This document shows, in pieces, positions 51,629-60,240 of a DNA stretch of 64,000 bases. This stretch comes from Candidatus Peregrinibacteria bacterium GW2011_GWC2_39_14. GTDB taxonomy: Bacteria; Patescibacteriota; Gracilibacteria; UBA1369; UBA12463. How positions within the stretch are numbered: position 1 is the first letter of the stretch; each line of letters starts with the position of its first letter. The notes beneath the pieces were generated by a model. The model was not told the origin of the DNA. It was given only the letters and a program-made list of their open reading frames with translations, and searched no databases. The DNA lies in the NCBI GenBank assembly GCA_000993595.1, contig LBWJ01000006.1, forward strand, positions 1 to 64,000, written 5' to 3'. The translations under genes and the position numbers were made by a program.

Positions 51629-53915
51629 TTTTCATTGCTGAGCTTTTGCCAACAATTTCTGCAATTTTATCCATTGGAGTGTTTTTTATGTTTTCAAGTG
51701 AGCCGAATGCGCGGAATAGTTTTTGCATGCTTTTTTCCCCTATTCCTGGAATTTCGATTATTTCCGATGCTGTTGCGATTTTTCCGTGGCGATTTTTCAT
51801 ATATTCAATTGCAAACCTGTGAGCTTCATCGCGAGCGCGCTGTAAAACTTGTATGGAGCCGGACGTGAGATCGAGGCGGATTGAGTCGTTTTGCCACGGC
51901 ACGAAAATTTCTTCTTCTTGTTTTGCGAGTGAAGCGACTGAAATTTTTAGCGATAATTTTTTTAACACTTCTGTTCCCATTTGAAGCTGGCCTTTTCCGC
52001 CATCAATCAAAATTAAGTCCGGTTTTGAATTGAATGATTTATCCGGCGTATGTTTGTTTTTGTCATATACAAGCGCAATCATGCCTTCTATTGGACAGTT
52101 TGTTGTGCAGTCTTTTAAATTGTGAAGATCCTCCGGTAAGTGGTGAATTTCTTCAAATCCAAATTCTTCATAATGCTCTTTTAATGCTTTTCTGCAGATT
52201 ATATAAACTCTTTTTGCTTTCGCGGTTTCTATGGCCTTTGAGAGTAAAAAGTAGCTTAATTTTTGACCGCGGAATTTCGGGTCTACAAAAAGACCGGTTG
52301 TATGGAACGTATCTTTAGTTTTGATAAGTCCTATCATTCCGGCTATTTTTGCGCCTTTTTTAATAACAAAGTAATTTTTGTAATCAAATTCGCCCACTAT
52401 TAAATTTGCTGTTTTTATATTTTCCAAAATCGGTTTTGAGTCTTTTTTAACCGCTTTTTTAAGCATAAAGCCTTTTGGCAGGCTTTGGCGTGCGAGCTTT
52501 TCTAATCTACGGGTTAATAGTTCTTTCATAGACGCGTAATCGTCCGGTTTCGTTTGTGCAAGCTTAAATCTTCTATATTGATTTGGGTTTGCGATGCCAT
52601 CTATAAAAACAATCATGCTCCCAACGGTTTCAGTTCCTCCAATGTGTGAAACGTCATAGCATTCGATTCTTTTCGGAAACTTATCTAGATGTAAAATTTC
52701 CTTTAATTCTTCGAGTCCTTTGTCAATTCCTTGTTCGTGCATCCATCTTGCTTTTGATTGATTTGCAAAGTGTTTTGCATTTAGAAGCGATAGTCCAAGC
52801 AAACGGTTGTTATTGCCTTTTTCCGGAACAATTATTTTTAGCGTATTTGAGTTCGAGCTTTTTAAAAGCCATTTTTCGATTGTTTCTTTATCTTCCGGTT
52901 CTTCCGGAACAATGATGTGTTTTGGAATTTCAGTCGCTTGTTCATAATAAAATCTTATAAATGAATTTATTATTTCCGCCGGAGAAACGTATTCATTTTG
53001 TTTGATTGAATCCGCATCAAAAGTGAAATTTTCTTGGCCTATGATTTTGCTCTCTCTAACTTGAAAAAGGTTTGTATAGATTTTTCCATTATCAATTATG
53101 TAATTCATCACGTCCGCTTCTTCAAATGGTAAGTTTGAAACATGTTGGCGCATTGTTATTTCTTCAATGTCTTTCATTTTATCGCGTATTTTTGCGGCTT
53201 TTTCGAATTTTTGATCGATCGCGGCTGTTTTCATTTCGCTTTTTAAATCTTCAAAAAGCGCGGCTGTATCGCCTTTAAAAAATTTAATTATTTTTTCGAT
53301 ATTTGTGCGATATTGCTCAGGCGTGCATTTACCTATACATGGGCCCTGGCATCTTCCGATGTGATAATCCAGACATGGATATTTTATTGTTTTATTGCCG
53401 ATTTTTACGCTTGATTCCCCTTTTCCGCTTATATATTTGATATCCAGATTACAATGTCTGAACGGAAGAATTTTTTTGAGAGTTCGAAATGTGTTTTTCA
53501 CTTTAAATGTAGCGGTTTTTGGGCCGAAGTAAATTGCTTTGTCGTTTAATTTTTTTCTTACAAGTGCAATTTTTGGGTAATCCTCATTTGTATTTATGCG
53601 AATATAGATAAAGTTTTTATCGTCACGCATTTTTATATTATATTTTGGGCGGAGTTCTTTTATTATGTTTGTTTCAAGTAAAAGCGCTTCAATTTCGGAT
53701 TTAACTACAATAAATTCAACTTCTTCAATTTCGGAAATCATTTTTTTAATGCGTAGTTCACGCGCCGGATCTTCTTGAAAATAGCTTGAAACGCGGTTTT
53801 TGAGGTCTTTTGCTTTGCCAATGTAAATGATTTTGGCGCTAGAATTTTTCATTTTATAAACACCCGGTTCATGCGGAAGTGTTTTTATAATGCCATTTAT
53901 TTTTGATTTTTCCAT
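51609..53915 (-). CDS. uvrC: Excinuclease UvrC with inserted GNAT-like domain
   Basis: The 768-residue protein exceeds the usual length of about 600. The GIY-YIG nuclease (about 13-95, GVYKMK and YIGKAKDLKNR), the Cys-rich segment near 181-197 and the UVR motif (about 223-255) are standard. The RNase H-like nuclease begins with CYDVSH (Asp421) and DDYASMKELLTRR. It is then interrupted at about 481-631 by a GNAT-like fold (AGMIGLIK, GLFVDPKFRG, HYEEFGFEE). It resumes with LILIDGGKGQ (Asp638) and RDEAHRFA (His699), and ends in a helix-hairpin-helix. All catalytic residues are kept. The acetyl-CoA loop reads RGQKLS, not the usual R-G-x-G-x-G/A, so acetyltransferase activity is doubtful. Confidence 0.95.
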   Translation of the reverse strand: MEKSKINGIIKTLPHEPGVYKMKNSSAKIIYIGKAKDLKNRVSSYFQEDPARELRIKKMISEIEEVEFIVVKSEIEALLLETNIIKELRPKYNIKMRDDKNFIYIRINTNEDYPKIALVRKKLNDKAIYFGPKTATFKVKNTFRTLKKILPFRHCNLDIKYISGKGESSVKIGNKTIKYPCLDYHIGRCQGPCIGKCTPEQYRTNIEKIIKFFKGDTAALFEDLKSEMKTAAIDQKFEKAAKIRDKMKDIEEITMRQHVSNLPFEEADVMNYIIDNGKIYTNLFQVRESKIIGQENFTFDADSIKQNEYVSPAEIINSFIRFYYEQATEIPKHIIVPEEPEDKETIEKWLLKSSNSNTLKIIVPEKGNNNRLLGLSLLNAKHFANQSKARWMHEQGIDKGLEELKEILHLDKFPKRIECYDVSHIGGTETVGSMIVFIDGIANPNQYRRFKLAQTKPDDYASMKELLTRRLEKLARQSLPKGFMLKKAVKKDSKPILENIKTANLIVGEFDYKNYFVIKKGAKIAGMIGLIKTKDTFHTTGLFVDPKFRGQKLSYFLLSKAIETAKAKRVYIICRKALKEHYEEFGFEEIHHLPEDLHNLKDCTTNCPIEGMIALVYDKNKHTPDKSFNSKPDLILIDGGKGQLQMGTEVLKKLSLKISVASLAKQEEEIFVPWQNDSIRLDLTSGSIQVLQRARDEAHRFAIEYMKNRHGKIATASEIIEIPGIGEKSMQKLFRAFGSLENIKNTPMDKIAEIVGKSSAMKIKQHFQ

Positions 53916-53951
53916 GATAGTGCTAATATATCGCCGTATTTATTTTAACAT

Positions 53952-54887
53952 ATGAATGTATTTCTGCTCCCTACAAATGTAAAAACGATTCGAGAAGCTA
54001 TAATGAAGAGCATCATTTTTTTTGATCTTTTTGATTTTCCCCTTACATTTGAGGAAATTTCGAAATACGTGCTTGGTATGAGAATTGATGAACAGCACAT
54101 TCGTATGTATTTGAAAGATAGTAAGATGTTGTCTGAAAAAAATGGGTTTTATTTTGTGCGCGGGCGTGAGCATATCGCGGATTTAAGGCAATCTAATGCG
54201 AAATACGCACAAAAGCTTTGGAATAAAGTTTTCAGATATTCTTGGGTTTTTAAGATGATTCCTTTTATTAAAATGGTTGCTGTTTGCAATTCACTTTCTT
54301 ATTTAGACGTTAGTAAGAAAAGCGACATAGATTTGTTTGTTACAACTGATAAAAATAGGCTTTTTACAGCCAGATTTTTTCTTTCTGCGGTTTTGTATTT
54401 ACTTGGAGTTAAACGTCATGATAATAAAATCGCTGGAAGATTTTGTTTGAGTTTTTTTGTTACAGAAGATCATCTTGACATGGATCAGATTGGGCTGAGG
54501 CCTTATGATGTTTATTTGGCTTTTTGGACAATGTCTTTAACTCCTGTTTTTGGCGAAAAAACTTATAATGAATTTGTTGAAAAAAATACTTGGACGAAAA
54601 GATATTTTCCTGATGGCGTAACTCCAAACACTTCCATGATCCATAAATCCGGATTTATTACTCGTGCCATTAAAAGGTTTTTAACGCGTATTTTAAGCGG
54701 AAAGTTTGGGGATAAGCTTGAAGCGCATTTGAGTAAAGCTTTGATAAAACGCGCTGAATCAAAAGCTGAAAAATTGCCTGATAGACGTGGAACAATTATT
54801 TCCAAGGAAATTATGAAATTTCACGATAATGATATTCGCGAATATATCCGTGAAGCTTGGGAGAAAAAGATTAAGATTTTTTCCTGA
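53952..54887 (+). CDS. Winged-helix plus nucleotidyltransferase-like protein
   Basis: The 311-residue protein has an N-terminal region (about 15-85) that looks like a winged helix (LTFEEISKYVLGM, MLSEKNGFYFVRGRE). A nucleotidyltransferase-like core follows, with VCNSLSYLDVSKKSDIDLFVTT near 112-134, where the D-I-D pair fits the metal-binding acidic residues of the Pol-beta superfamily. Function is unknown; it could modify a nucleic acid, nucleotide or protein. It overlaps convergent der by 17 bases. Confidence 0.75.
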   Translation: MNVFLLPTNVKTIREAIMKSIIFFDLFDFPLTFEEISKYVLGMRIDEQHIRMYLKDSKMLSEKNGFYFVRGREHIADLRQSNAKYAQKLWNKVFRYSWVFKMIPFIKMVAVCNSLSYLDVSKKSDIDLFVTTDKNRLFTARFFLSAVLYLLGVKRHDNKIAGRFCLSFFVTEDHLDMDQIGLRPYDVYLAFWTMSLTPVFGEKTYNEFVEKNTWTKRYFPDGVTPNTSMIHKSGFITRAIKRFLTRILSGKFGDKLEAHLSKALIKRAESKAEKLPDRRGTIISKEIMKFHDNDIREYIREAWEKKIKIFS

Positions 54888-56184
54888 ATATGAATTTTAT
54901 GCCGGTCCCTGTGAATCCGTATTTTTTGCGGAATGAATTTTCAATGTATCTTCTGTATGAAAAATTGAAGTTTTTTGGATCTTTTATGACTATTTCAAAC
55001 GTTGGTGGGTTTGAATCCGTTTGTTTCATTGAATAGAATGGCTGTTGCATATTGCTGATGCCTGCGGAATGATTTACGATCGTATCTTCAAGGAAATATT
55101 CCAGATCTTGTTGAGGTATTTCCCTTCTTCTTTCAATGTGAATTTGATCCGCTACTTCAAGTATTTTTTCTATATAAGTATGTTTTTTTGCTGATATGAA
55201 TATGATTGGAACCCATGGTAAAAAGTCGAATTTTCGCTGTATGTTTCGCAGTATGTAGTTTTTTTTGTCTTCGTCCAATAAATCAGACTTATTAACTGCC
55301 AATATAAGACCTTTTTTTTCTTCAATAATTTCTCCTGCAACATGACAATCTTGATTCGAAATTCTTTCATTTCCGTCAATTATCAAAACGGCTATTTCGC
55401 TTCTTTCAAGAGCTTTTAAGCCGCGAAGCACGCTGAGTTTTTCCATGAAATGTTTTTGTTTGCCCCTGCGTCTTATTCCCGCCGTATCTATTAAATTGTA
55501 TTTTTTATCTCCGCGTTTTATTTGAGTGTCTATTGAGTCGCGAGTTGTGCCTGAAACATTTGAAACAATTATTCTATCTTCGCCCAAAAGTGCATTAACA
55601 AGGGATGATTTGCCGGTGTTTGGTTTACCGATGATTGCTATGCTTATGCCATATCTTGATTCAGGTTCTTTATGCGGTTTAATATGCTTTGCCTTGAATC
55701 TTTCTTCGATTTCTCGTTCAAGCTCGTGTATTCCTCTCCCGTTGATTGCGGAAACTCTTACGGGTTCATTAAATCCCAGTTTGTAATATTCCGATATATT
55801 GTCTTGGAATTTGCCCGAATCTTCTTTATTTGCGACTAAAATTACTTCTTTTTTAGATTTTCGAAGTAGCTCAGTTGCGGAAAAATCATCAAAGGTTGCC
55901 GGAACTGAGCCATCTATTGTGAATATAATTAAATCCGCTTCTTGAATTGCAATTTGAGCTTGCGTGTTAATTTGTTCTTCAATGTCATCTTTTCCTTCGG
56001 ATTGGATTCCGCCCGTATCAACCAGTAATATTTTATAATCGCCAATTGTGCCGAAGTGATATATGCGATCACGAGTTGTACCCGCTATATTTGAAATTAT
56101 GGCAACTCTTGCGCCAATTAAGCGGTTAAACAATGTTGATTTGCCTGTATTTGGCTTGCCTATAATTGCGATTACCGGAATCAT
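54871..56184 (-). CDS. der: Ribosome-assembly GTPase Der (EngA)
   Basis: The 437-residue protein has two tandem G domains, the first with GKPNTGKSTLF at 8-18 and the second with GKPNTGKSSLV near 189, each with a DTAG/DTGG motif and an NK-D specificity motif. A C-terminal KH-like domain (about 350-437) follows. Der is required for 50S subunit maturation. Confidence 0.98.
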   Translation of the reverse strand: MIPVIAIIGKPNTGKSTLFNRLIGARVAIISNIAGTTRDRIYHFGTIGDYKILLVDTGGIQSEGKDDIEEQINTQAQIAIQEADLIIFTIDGSVPATFDDFSATELLRKSKKEVILVANKEDSGKFQDNISEYYKLGFNEPVRVSAINGRGIHELEREIEERFKAKHIKPHKEPESRYGISIAIIGKPNTGKSSLVNALLGEDRIIVSNVSGTTRDSIDTQIKRGDKKYNLIDTAGIRRRGKQKHFMEKLSVLRGLKALERSEIAVLIIDGNERISNQDCHVAGEIIEEKKGLILAVNKSDLLDEDKKNYILRNIQRKFDFLPWVPIIFISAKKHTYIEKILEVADQIHIERRREIPQQDLEYFLEDTIVNHSAGISNMQQPFYSMKQTDSNPPTFEIVIKDPKNFNFSYRRYIENSFRKKYGFTGTGIKFIFRKKS

Positions 56185-56241
56185 GTTTTCATTCTAGCTT
56201 GTTATTTGCTAAAATGGAATGAGTATAAACAAAACCCTCAT

Positions 56242-56697
56242 ATGAATAAAAAAATCTTTGTTAGCGCGTTAATGTCAATTTTTGCATTTTCGTTGTTCAA
56301 TTTTGCGGTTCCTGTGACGGCAAATGCCGCGGTTACATGGGGAATTTTGCCTGCAACTGATTTGGATGTTGCTAAATGCCAAGATAAAATAAGAACAAAT
56401 GAAAATGTGAGCGGCCCTTATAATGAGGAGCTTATTGCTTGTGCCATTAAAACCGGTGAAATCCATATGGGCATGGTGCCTTTCTTCATTACCTATTTTA
56501 TTAAATTTTTACTTAAAATAGCAGGCTTGATCGCTGTTTTGTTTATTCTTTTTGGAAGTTATCAGTGGACCGTTGCCGGAATTACGGAAAAACAAGATGC
56601 TGCCAAGAAAACAATTACTCATGCAATCATGGGGCTTGTTGTTGTGCTGCTTGCGTTTGCGGTTGTATCAATTGTTCAGGCCGTTGTGACGAGTTAA
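56242..56697 (+). CDS. VirB2/TrbC-like pilin or small exported membrane protein
   Basis: The start at ATG 56242 (MNKKIFVSAL) gives 151 residues with a signal peptide ending VTANA-A near 27. A short external region with two cysteines (AKCQDK and LIACAIK) follows, and then two membrane helices at about 78-100 and 118-140. A charged loop with EKQDAAKKTITHAIMG joins the helices. The two-helix layout with this loop is like VirB2/TrbC-type pilins common in Candidate Phyla genomes. The last 30 bases overlap the convergent glycosyltransferase gene. Confidence 0.7.
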   Translation: MNKKIFVSALMSIFAFSLFNFAVPVTANAAVTWGILPATDLDVAKCQDKIRTNENVSGPYNEELIACAIKTGEIHMGMVPFFITYFIKFLLKIAGLIAVLFILFGSYQWTVAGITEKQDAAKKTITHAIMGLVVVLLAFAVVSIVQAVVTS

Positions 56698-57777
56698 AAA
56701 GTCACTTATTTTTACAGCAAAGTTTTCTATAGAGAATTTTTCTGCGTGTTTTTTGATTTTCTGCGGATCAAATTTGTCGTGCATTTTTTCAAACTTATAA
56801 ATTGCAGCTTCAATTGAAATCGGGTCTTGTTTATCGAAAAATATGCCTGTTACGCCCGGGATTATTGTTTCCAGTGCTCCACCACCCTTATATGCTATTA
56901 CCGGCGTTCCTGATGCCATTGCTTCAAGTGGGGTTATGCCAAAATCTTCTTCTTGTGGGAATATAAGGGCTTTTGCGTTTGCGTAAAGATTTGCGAGTTC
57001 GCTTTCAGAAACGTGTCCCAGAAATTCTATATTTTTGCTTGCCATTGATTTAAGCTTTTTGTACTCAACTCCTTTTCCGACAATTATTAATTTTTCGTTT
57101 AATCCGTTAAAAACGTCTAAAAGAAGGGAAAATTTCTTATATGGGGTTAGACGGCCGATGGCTAAATAGTATGTTTTTGGTTCGTTGCTGATTTGGAATT
57201 TTTGCGTATCAACCGGTGGATGAATTACTTCTGAGTCGCGTTTATAGAATTTTTTTATTTTTTCTTTTATGAATTCTGAATTTGAGATGTAATGATCCGG
57301 TCGTGCGGCTGCGAGCTTGTCCCAAAGCCGTATTCTGTGTAGAAAAGGTTTTGCTATGAACTTGAGGATCGGGTTCATTTCGTATTCTTTTATGTACGTT
57401 TTTGCGTTATCCCAAACATAGCGCATTGGCGAATGACAATAACAAACATGCAAAGTTTTTGGTTTTGTGATTATTCCTTTTGCGCATGCGTGTGAGCTGG
57501 AAATGACGATATCGTATTCGTCCAAATTAAATGATTCAAAGATTTGTGGCATCAAAGGAAGGAAAAATTGGTGACGTTTTGATGCGAATGGAATTTTTTG
57601 TAAATATGAAGTTATTATTTTTGCATTTTTGAATTCGTGCAGATTTTTATTAAAAAGAGTCGTATATATCGGAGCGTCCGGAAACATTTGATGAATCGCA
57701 TAAATAACGCGTTCCGCTCCGCCGCGATTTGTTAGCCAATCGCAAACAATTGCAATTTTTGGATCTTTAAGGGGCAT
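56668..57777 (-). CDS. Family 4 glycosyltransferase (GT-B fold)
   Basis: The 369-residue protein has an N-terminal acceptor domain (CDWLTNRGGAERV near 13-25) and a C-terminal nucleotide-sugar domain with IGRLTPYKKFSLLLD near 207 and the PQEEDFGITPLEAMASGTPV motif near 274. It probably builds a cell-surface glycan, with mannose a frequent donor for this subgroup. It is the last gene of the rsbW-rsbV-prsW run, 21 bases after prsW. Confidence 0.93.
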   Translation of the reverse strand: MPLKDPKIAIVCDWLTNRGGAERVIYAIHQMFPDAPIYTTLFNKNLHEFKNAKIITSYLQKIPFASKRHQFFLPLMPQIFESFNLDEYDIVISSSHACAKGIITKPKTLHVCYCHSPMRYVWDNAKTYIKEYEMNPILKFIAKPFLHRIRLWDKLAAARPDHYISNSEFIKEKIKKFYKRDSEVIHPPVDTQKFQISNEPKTYYLAIGRLTPYKKFSLLLDVFNGLNEKLIIVGKGVEYKKLKSMASKNIEFLGHVSESELANLYANAKALIFPQEEDFGITPLEAMASGTPVIAYKGGGALETIIPGVTGIFFDKQDPISIEAAIYKFEKMHDKFDPQKIKKHAEKFSIENFAVKISDFLTRHNGLNN

Positions 57778-57798
57778 GACAAAAATATACAGTTTGCC

Positions 57799-59094
57799 CT
57801 ATCTAATATCAAGCTTGAAGGTTTTTTCTTCAGTTTTTTTTGCTTGTTCTTGTTCTTGAAATTTTTTGAATTCTTCGCTGTTTTGAAAGTCTTTTTGCAC
57901 TTTAACGGGCTTGTATTTATTTAAAACACTTTCATCTTTAACTTCCGCGGGTTTGTCTAAAATTGTATTTAATATTTTTTTGGATGGATTGTTTCCTTCG
58001 ATATGGTCTAAAGCTCTTGTTCTGAATAGTTTTACTACATTATTGTCGGGATCTCTTTGTAAAAATCTGTCGCAAACCTGCACGACATCATTATATTTTT
58101 CCTCTCTAAACCATGTGTCTATTAGTTCAAGTAGAGTTTCTTCATTCCTTTTATTCATTGTTGAGGATTCCGAGTTTGATATATCTGAGGCTAAAACGAG
58201 ATCACCGGCTTTTCTTTTTAATAGTAAGTATGCGTAAATATATATCGAAACTATGAGGAAAATCGCAAATATAAGCGCTGGCTTAAACATTTCTGAAACT
58301 TGTACCGAGGTGTTGAAAATGCCATGTAAAACCATTGCTATGACGAGACCTTTTAATACCATTTTTTTGCGTATTGTTTCCGTATCACCTGATAAATTTT
58401 CGACTTTTTTGATTGTTAAGGCGAATTTGCTCATTCCATAGTAATAACCAAATATTCCGGAGAATGCCATGTGTCCTGCTGACGTGAATATGATTCTAAA
58501 GATATACATACTTATGAATGCGTCTGTGCCCCAGCCATTTTTGAAATATAAGATGTTTTCTGCAAATGAGAAGCCGAGGCCGGCTACGATGCTATATTTG
58601 ACTGAATCATTTATGGCTTTTACGATTAAGTATTTTTTGTCAGCTGAGCGCAAAACCCATTGTTTGAAAACTTCTTCCAGCATTGCAAAAAACATGTAGG
58701 TTGGAAGCAAATAAATCAAACTTCCGGATCCTTCGGCGACGCGTAAAAAGTTGATTGCGCTAAATTTATTCCCGTATTCCAGGATTGTTTGCATTGCCGG
58801 ACCAAACACATCATTTGTGAAATAAGATATCCAATCTTTAAAATTTATACTTGTTAAGTATTGAGATGAGAAATCCAGCATTGTTTGTTTATATCCTTCA
58901 ACTGCTTCAGGCGGGGTTACCCATAAATATTCGAGTGCAAAAAGAGGTAGAACTGTTGCAATTCCGCCTAGAAATATAATAAACATTACTTTTTTATTGA
59001 TACCGTCTTTCAAAAACATTAATCCAAGCCAGATTATGACCGGTATTAATGAAAGTACTAAGCACAGAATTGTTAGCGACAAATTGCTTTCCAT
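57799..59094 (-). CDS. PrsW-like intramembrane metalloprotease
   Basis: The 431-residue protein has eight or so membrane segments between 5 and 295. The PrsW motifs are visible: EEVFK (Glu140, Glu141, Lys144), GLGFSFAEN (172-180), GHMAFSGIFG (His208) and LHGIFN (His257). The cytoplasmic C-terminal 130 residues are helical with a TPR-like look (WFREEKYNDVVQVCDRF). In Bacillus, PrsW starts cleavage of the anti-sigma factor RsiW. Here it sits directly downstream of an RsbV/RsbW pair, which suggests a signalling link. Confidence 0.86.
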   Translation of the reverse strand: MESNLSLTILCLVLSLIPVIIWLGLMFLKDGINKKVMFIIFLGGIATVLPLFALEYLWVTPPEAVEGYKQTMLDFSSQYLTSINFKDWISYFTNDVFGPAMQTILEYGNKFSAINFLRVAEGSGSLIYLLPTYMFFAMLEEVFKQWVLRSADKKYLIVKAINDSVKYSIVAGLGFSFAENILYFKNGWGTDAFISMYIFRIIFTSAGHMAFSGIFGYYYGMSKFALTIKKVENLSGDTETIRKKMVLKGLVIAMVLHGIFNTSVQVSEMFKPALIFAIFLIVSIYIYAYLLLKRKAGDLVLASDISNSESSTMNKRNEETLLELIDTWFREEKYNDVVQVCDRFLQRDPDNNVVKLFRTRALDHIEGNNPSKKILNTILDKPAEVKDESVLNKYKPVKVQKDFQNSEEFKKFQEQEQAKKTEEKTFKLDIR

Positions 59095-59106
59095 TTTTAC
59101 TTTTTA

Positions 59107-59523
59107 TTAAGCTTGTGGAGCTGCTGCCGGAGCTTCTGGTGTTGCAGGTGTGTCGTTTAAAACTGCAAATTTAGCCTCCTCAAGTGAGTTGAAAATTGGA
59201 ATCAATTGTGTCAATCCTACAACCTGTAAAACATCGGCAACGTTTGGTTTTGCCTTTACGATTACCATTTTGCCATTTGCGGATGAGATTTTGCCGTACC
59301 AATCAGTCAAATAACCGATTGATTTGCTGTTCATATACTCAAGATTTTCAAGGTTGAAAATCAAGCTGAGGTTTGCGGGAGTTTTGCTGATCAATTCATA
59401 GATCATTGTCGATTTTTCATCAACATTGCTTTCGTCTAATTGGCCCGCAATTGTAACCAATTTTACGAATGTGTTTTCCTTGCCTGTTTGTACGTCTTCG
59501 ATTGTGATATTTACTTCTGTCAT
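59107..59523 (-). CDS. STAS-domain anti-anti-sigma factor (RsbV/SpoIIAA-like)
   Basis: The 138-residue protein is a single STAS domain with an Ala/Pro-rich tail. The phosphorylation loop reads LEYMNSKSIG at 61-70; Ser66 aligns with Ser58 of SpoIIAA, and the preceding Asp is replaced by Asn. The domain would bind the anti-sigma kinase encoded 13 bases upstream unless phosphorylated. Confidence 0.88.
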   Translation of the reverse strand: MTEVNITIEDVQTGKENTFVKLVTIAGQLDESNVDEKSTMIYELISKTPANLSLIFNLENLEYMNSKSIGYLTDWYGKISSANGKMVIVKAKPNVADVLQVVGLTQLIPIFNSLEEAKFAVLNDTPATPEAPAAAPQA

Positions 59524-59536
59524 ATTTTTTTGGTTA

Positions 59537-60052
59537 TTATTTTAAAATTATATGATTTGTTGATTCTATTGGGGCATCGATGTCCTCGCTTCTAGGTGTA
59601 TTTAAAAGTTTTTTTGCAGTCACTTTTAAGCCTCCTGAAGGCGTATCTTCAAATTTTAATTCATCTGTCCAGTTTGCGACGATTTTACCTAATCCTCTGC
59701 CTCGAATTCCTACATTTACATATGCCGGATTTTTTCTTTCTTCAACGAGTTTCCCCATTTCTTTTGCTGAAGTTTTATTTTTACCGTCACCGGTGTCTTC
59801 AACTATAATTTCTATCGATTTAACATCATAAATAAATGTTATTTTGATTTCGCCTCCGGTTTTCGTGCCGTGCTCAATTGCATTATTGCAAAGTTCATCA
59901 ACTATAAGTTGGAATCTATATGCCCATTTTTCACCAAAATGTGTCGTGTTTTTTACAAGATTAAGCGTAAAATCACGTATTCCGGCAGTAAAATATGCAT
60001 TTGTCGGCAAAATAACAGTTATCTTTGTTTGTTCTTGCTCTTGTGAGGGCAT
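59537..60052 (-). CDS. RsbW-like anti-sigma factor serine kinase (GHKL ATPase)
   Basis: The 171-residue GHKL-fold protein has the N box DELCNNAIEHG at 52-62, the G1 box EDTGDG at 85-90 and a G2 box GIRGRGLGKI at 115-124. Such proteins sequester a target (often a sigma factor) and phosphorylate the STAS partner. No alternative sigma factor gene is in the window, so the target is unknown. It heads a four-gene run: rsbW, rsbV, prsW and the glycosyltransferase. Confidence 0.9.
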   Translation of the reverse strand: MPSQEQEQTKITVILPTNAYFTAGIRDFTLNLVKNTTHFGEKWAYRFQLIVDELCNNAIEHGTKTGGEIKITFIYDVKSIEIIVEDTGDGKNKTSAKEMGKLVEERKNPAYVNVGIRGRGLGKIVANWTDELKFEDTPSGGLKVTAKKLLNTPRSEDIDAPIESTNHIILK

Positions 60053-60073
60053 TTTTTTATTTTATTTTATATA

Positions 60074-60102
60074 ATTATAGCAGAATTTAATTCAAAAGTA
60101 AA
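60074..60102 (-). promoter_or_regulatory. Extended -10 promoter of the rsbW-rsbV-prsW run
   Basis: On the minus strand TGCTATAAT (60082-60074) is an extended -10 element; TTTACT (60102-60097) sits at 17-base spacing. The hairpin at 60108-60156 begins 6 bases upstream of the -35 box. Confidence 0.7.
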
Positions 60103-60107
60103 GCGGT

Positions 60108-60156
60108 GGGGACGGAGGTGCGATGCGTTTATTTTATACTTTGTGCCTCCGTCCCC
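60108..60156. repeat. Long palindrome resembling a REP/RAYT-type element
   Basis: GGGGACGGAGGT (60108-60119) and GCCTCCGTCCCC (60145-60156) are 12-base arms with one G-T pair and a 25-base loop. The GTGCCTCCGTCCCC end resembles the termini of REP-type palindromes mobilised by Y1 transposases (RAYT). It is GC-rich in an AT-rich gap, lies upstream of both divergent genes, and so cannot terminate either. Confidence 0.6.
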
Positions 60157-60240
60157 CTTGTTTTCCCTTGCAAAAAGCAAAATTGTGTATTAAAGTAGCG
60201 GAGCTTTATTAATTTAGTCCGTTATTCTGATCGCCTATTC

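Noticed and set aside
51609..53915. UvrC insert as a misassembly or frameshift
   Set aside because: The frame is continuous through both junctions, codon use and base composition match the flanks, and UvrC sequence resumes exactly with a conserved motif.
60108..60156. Terminator for a neighbouring operon
   Set aside because: Both neighbouring genes run away from it, so no transcript ends there in the expected direction.
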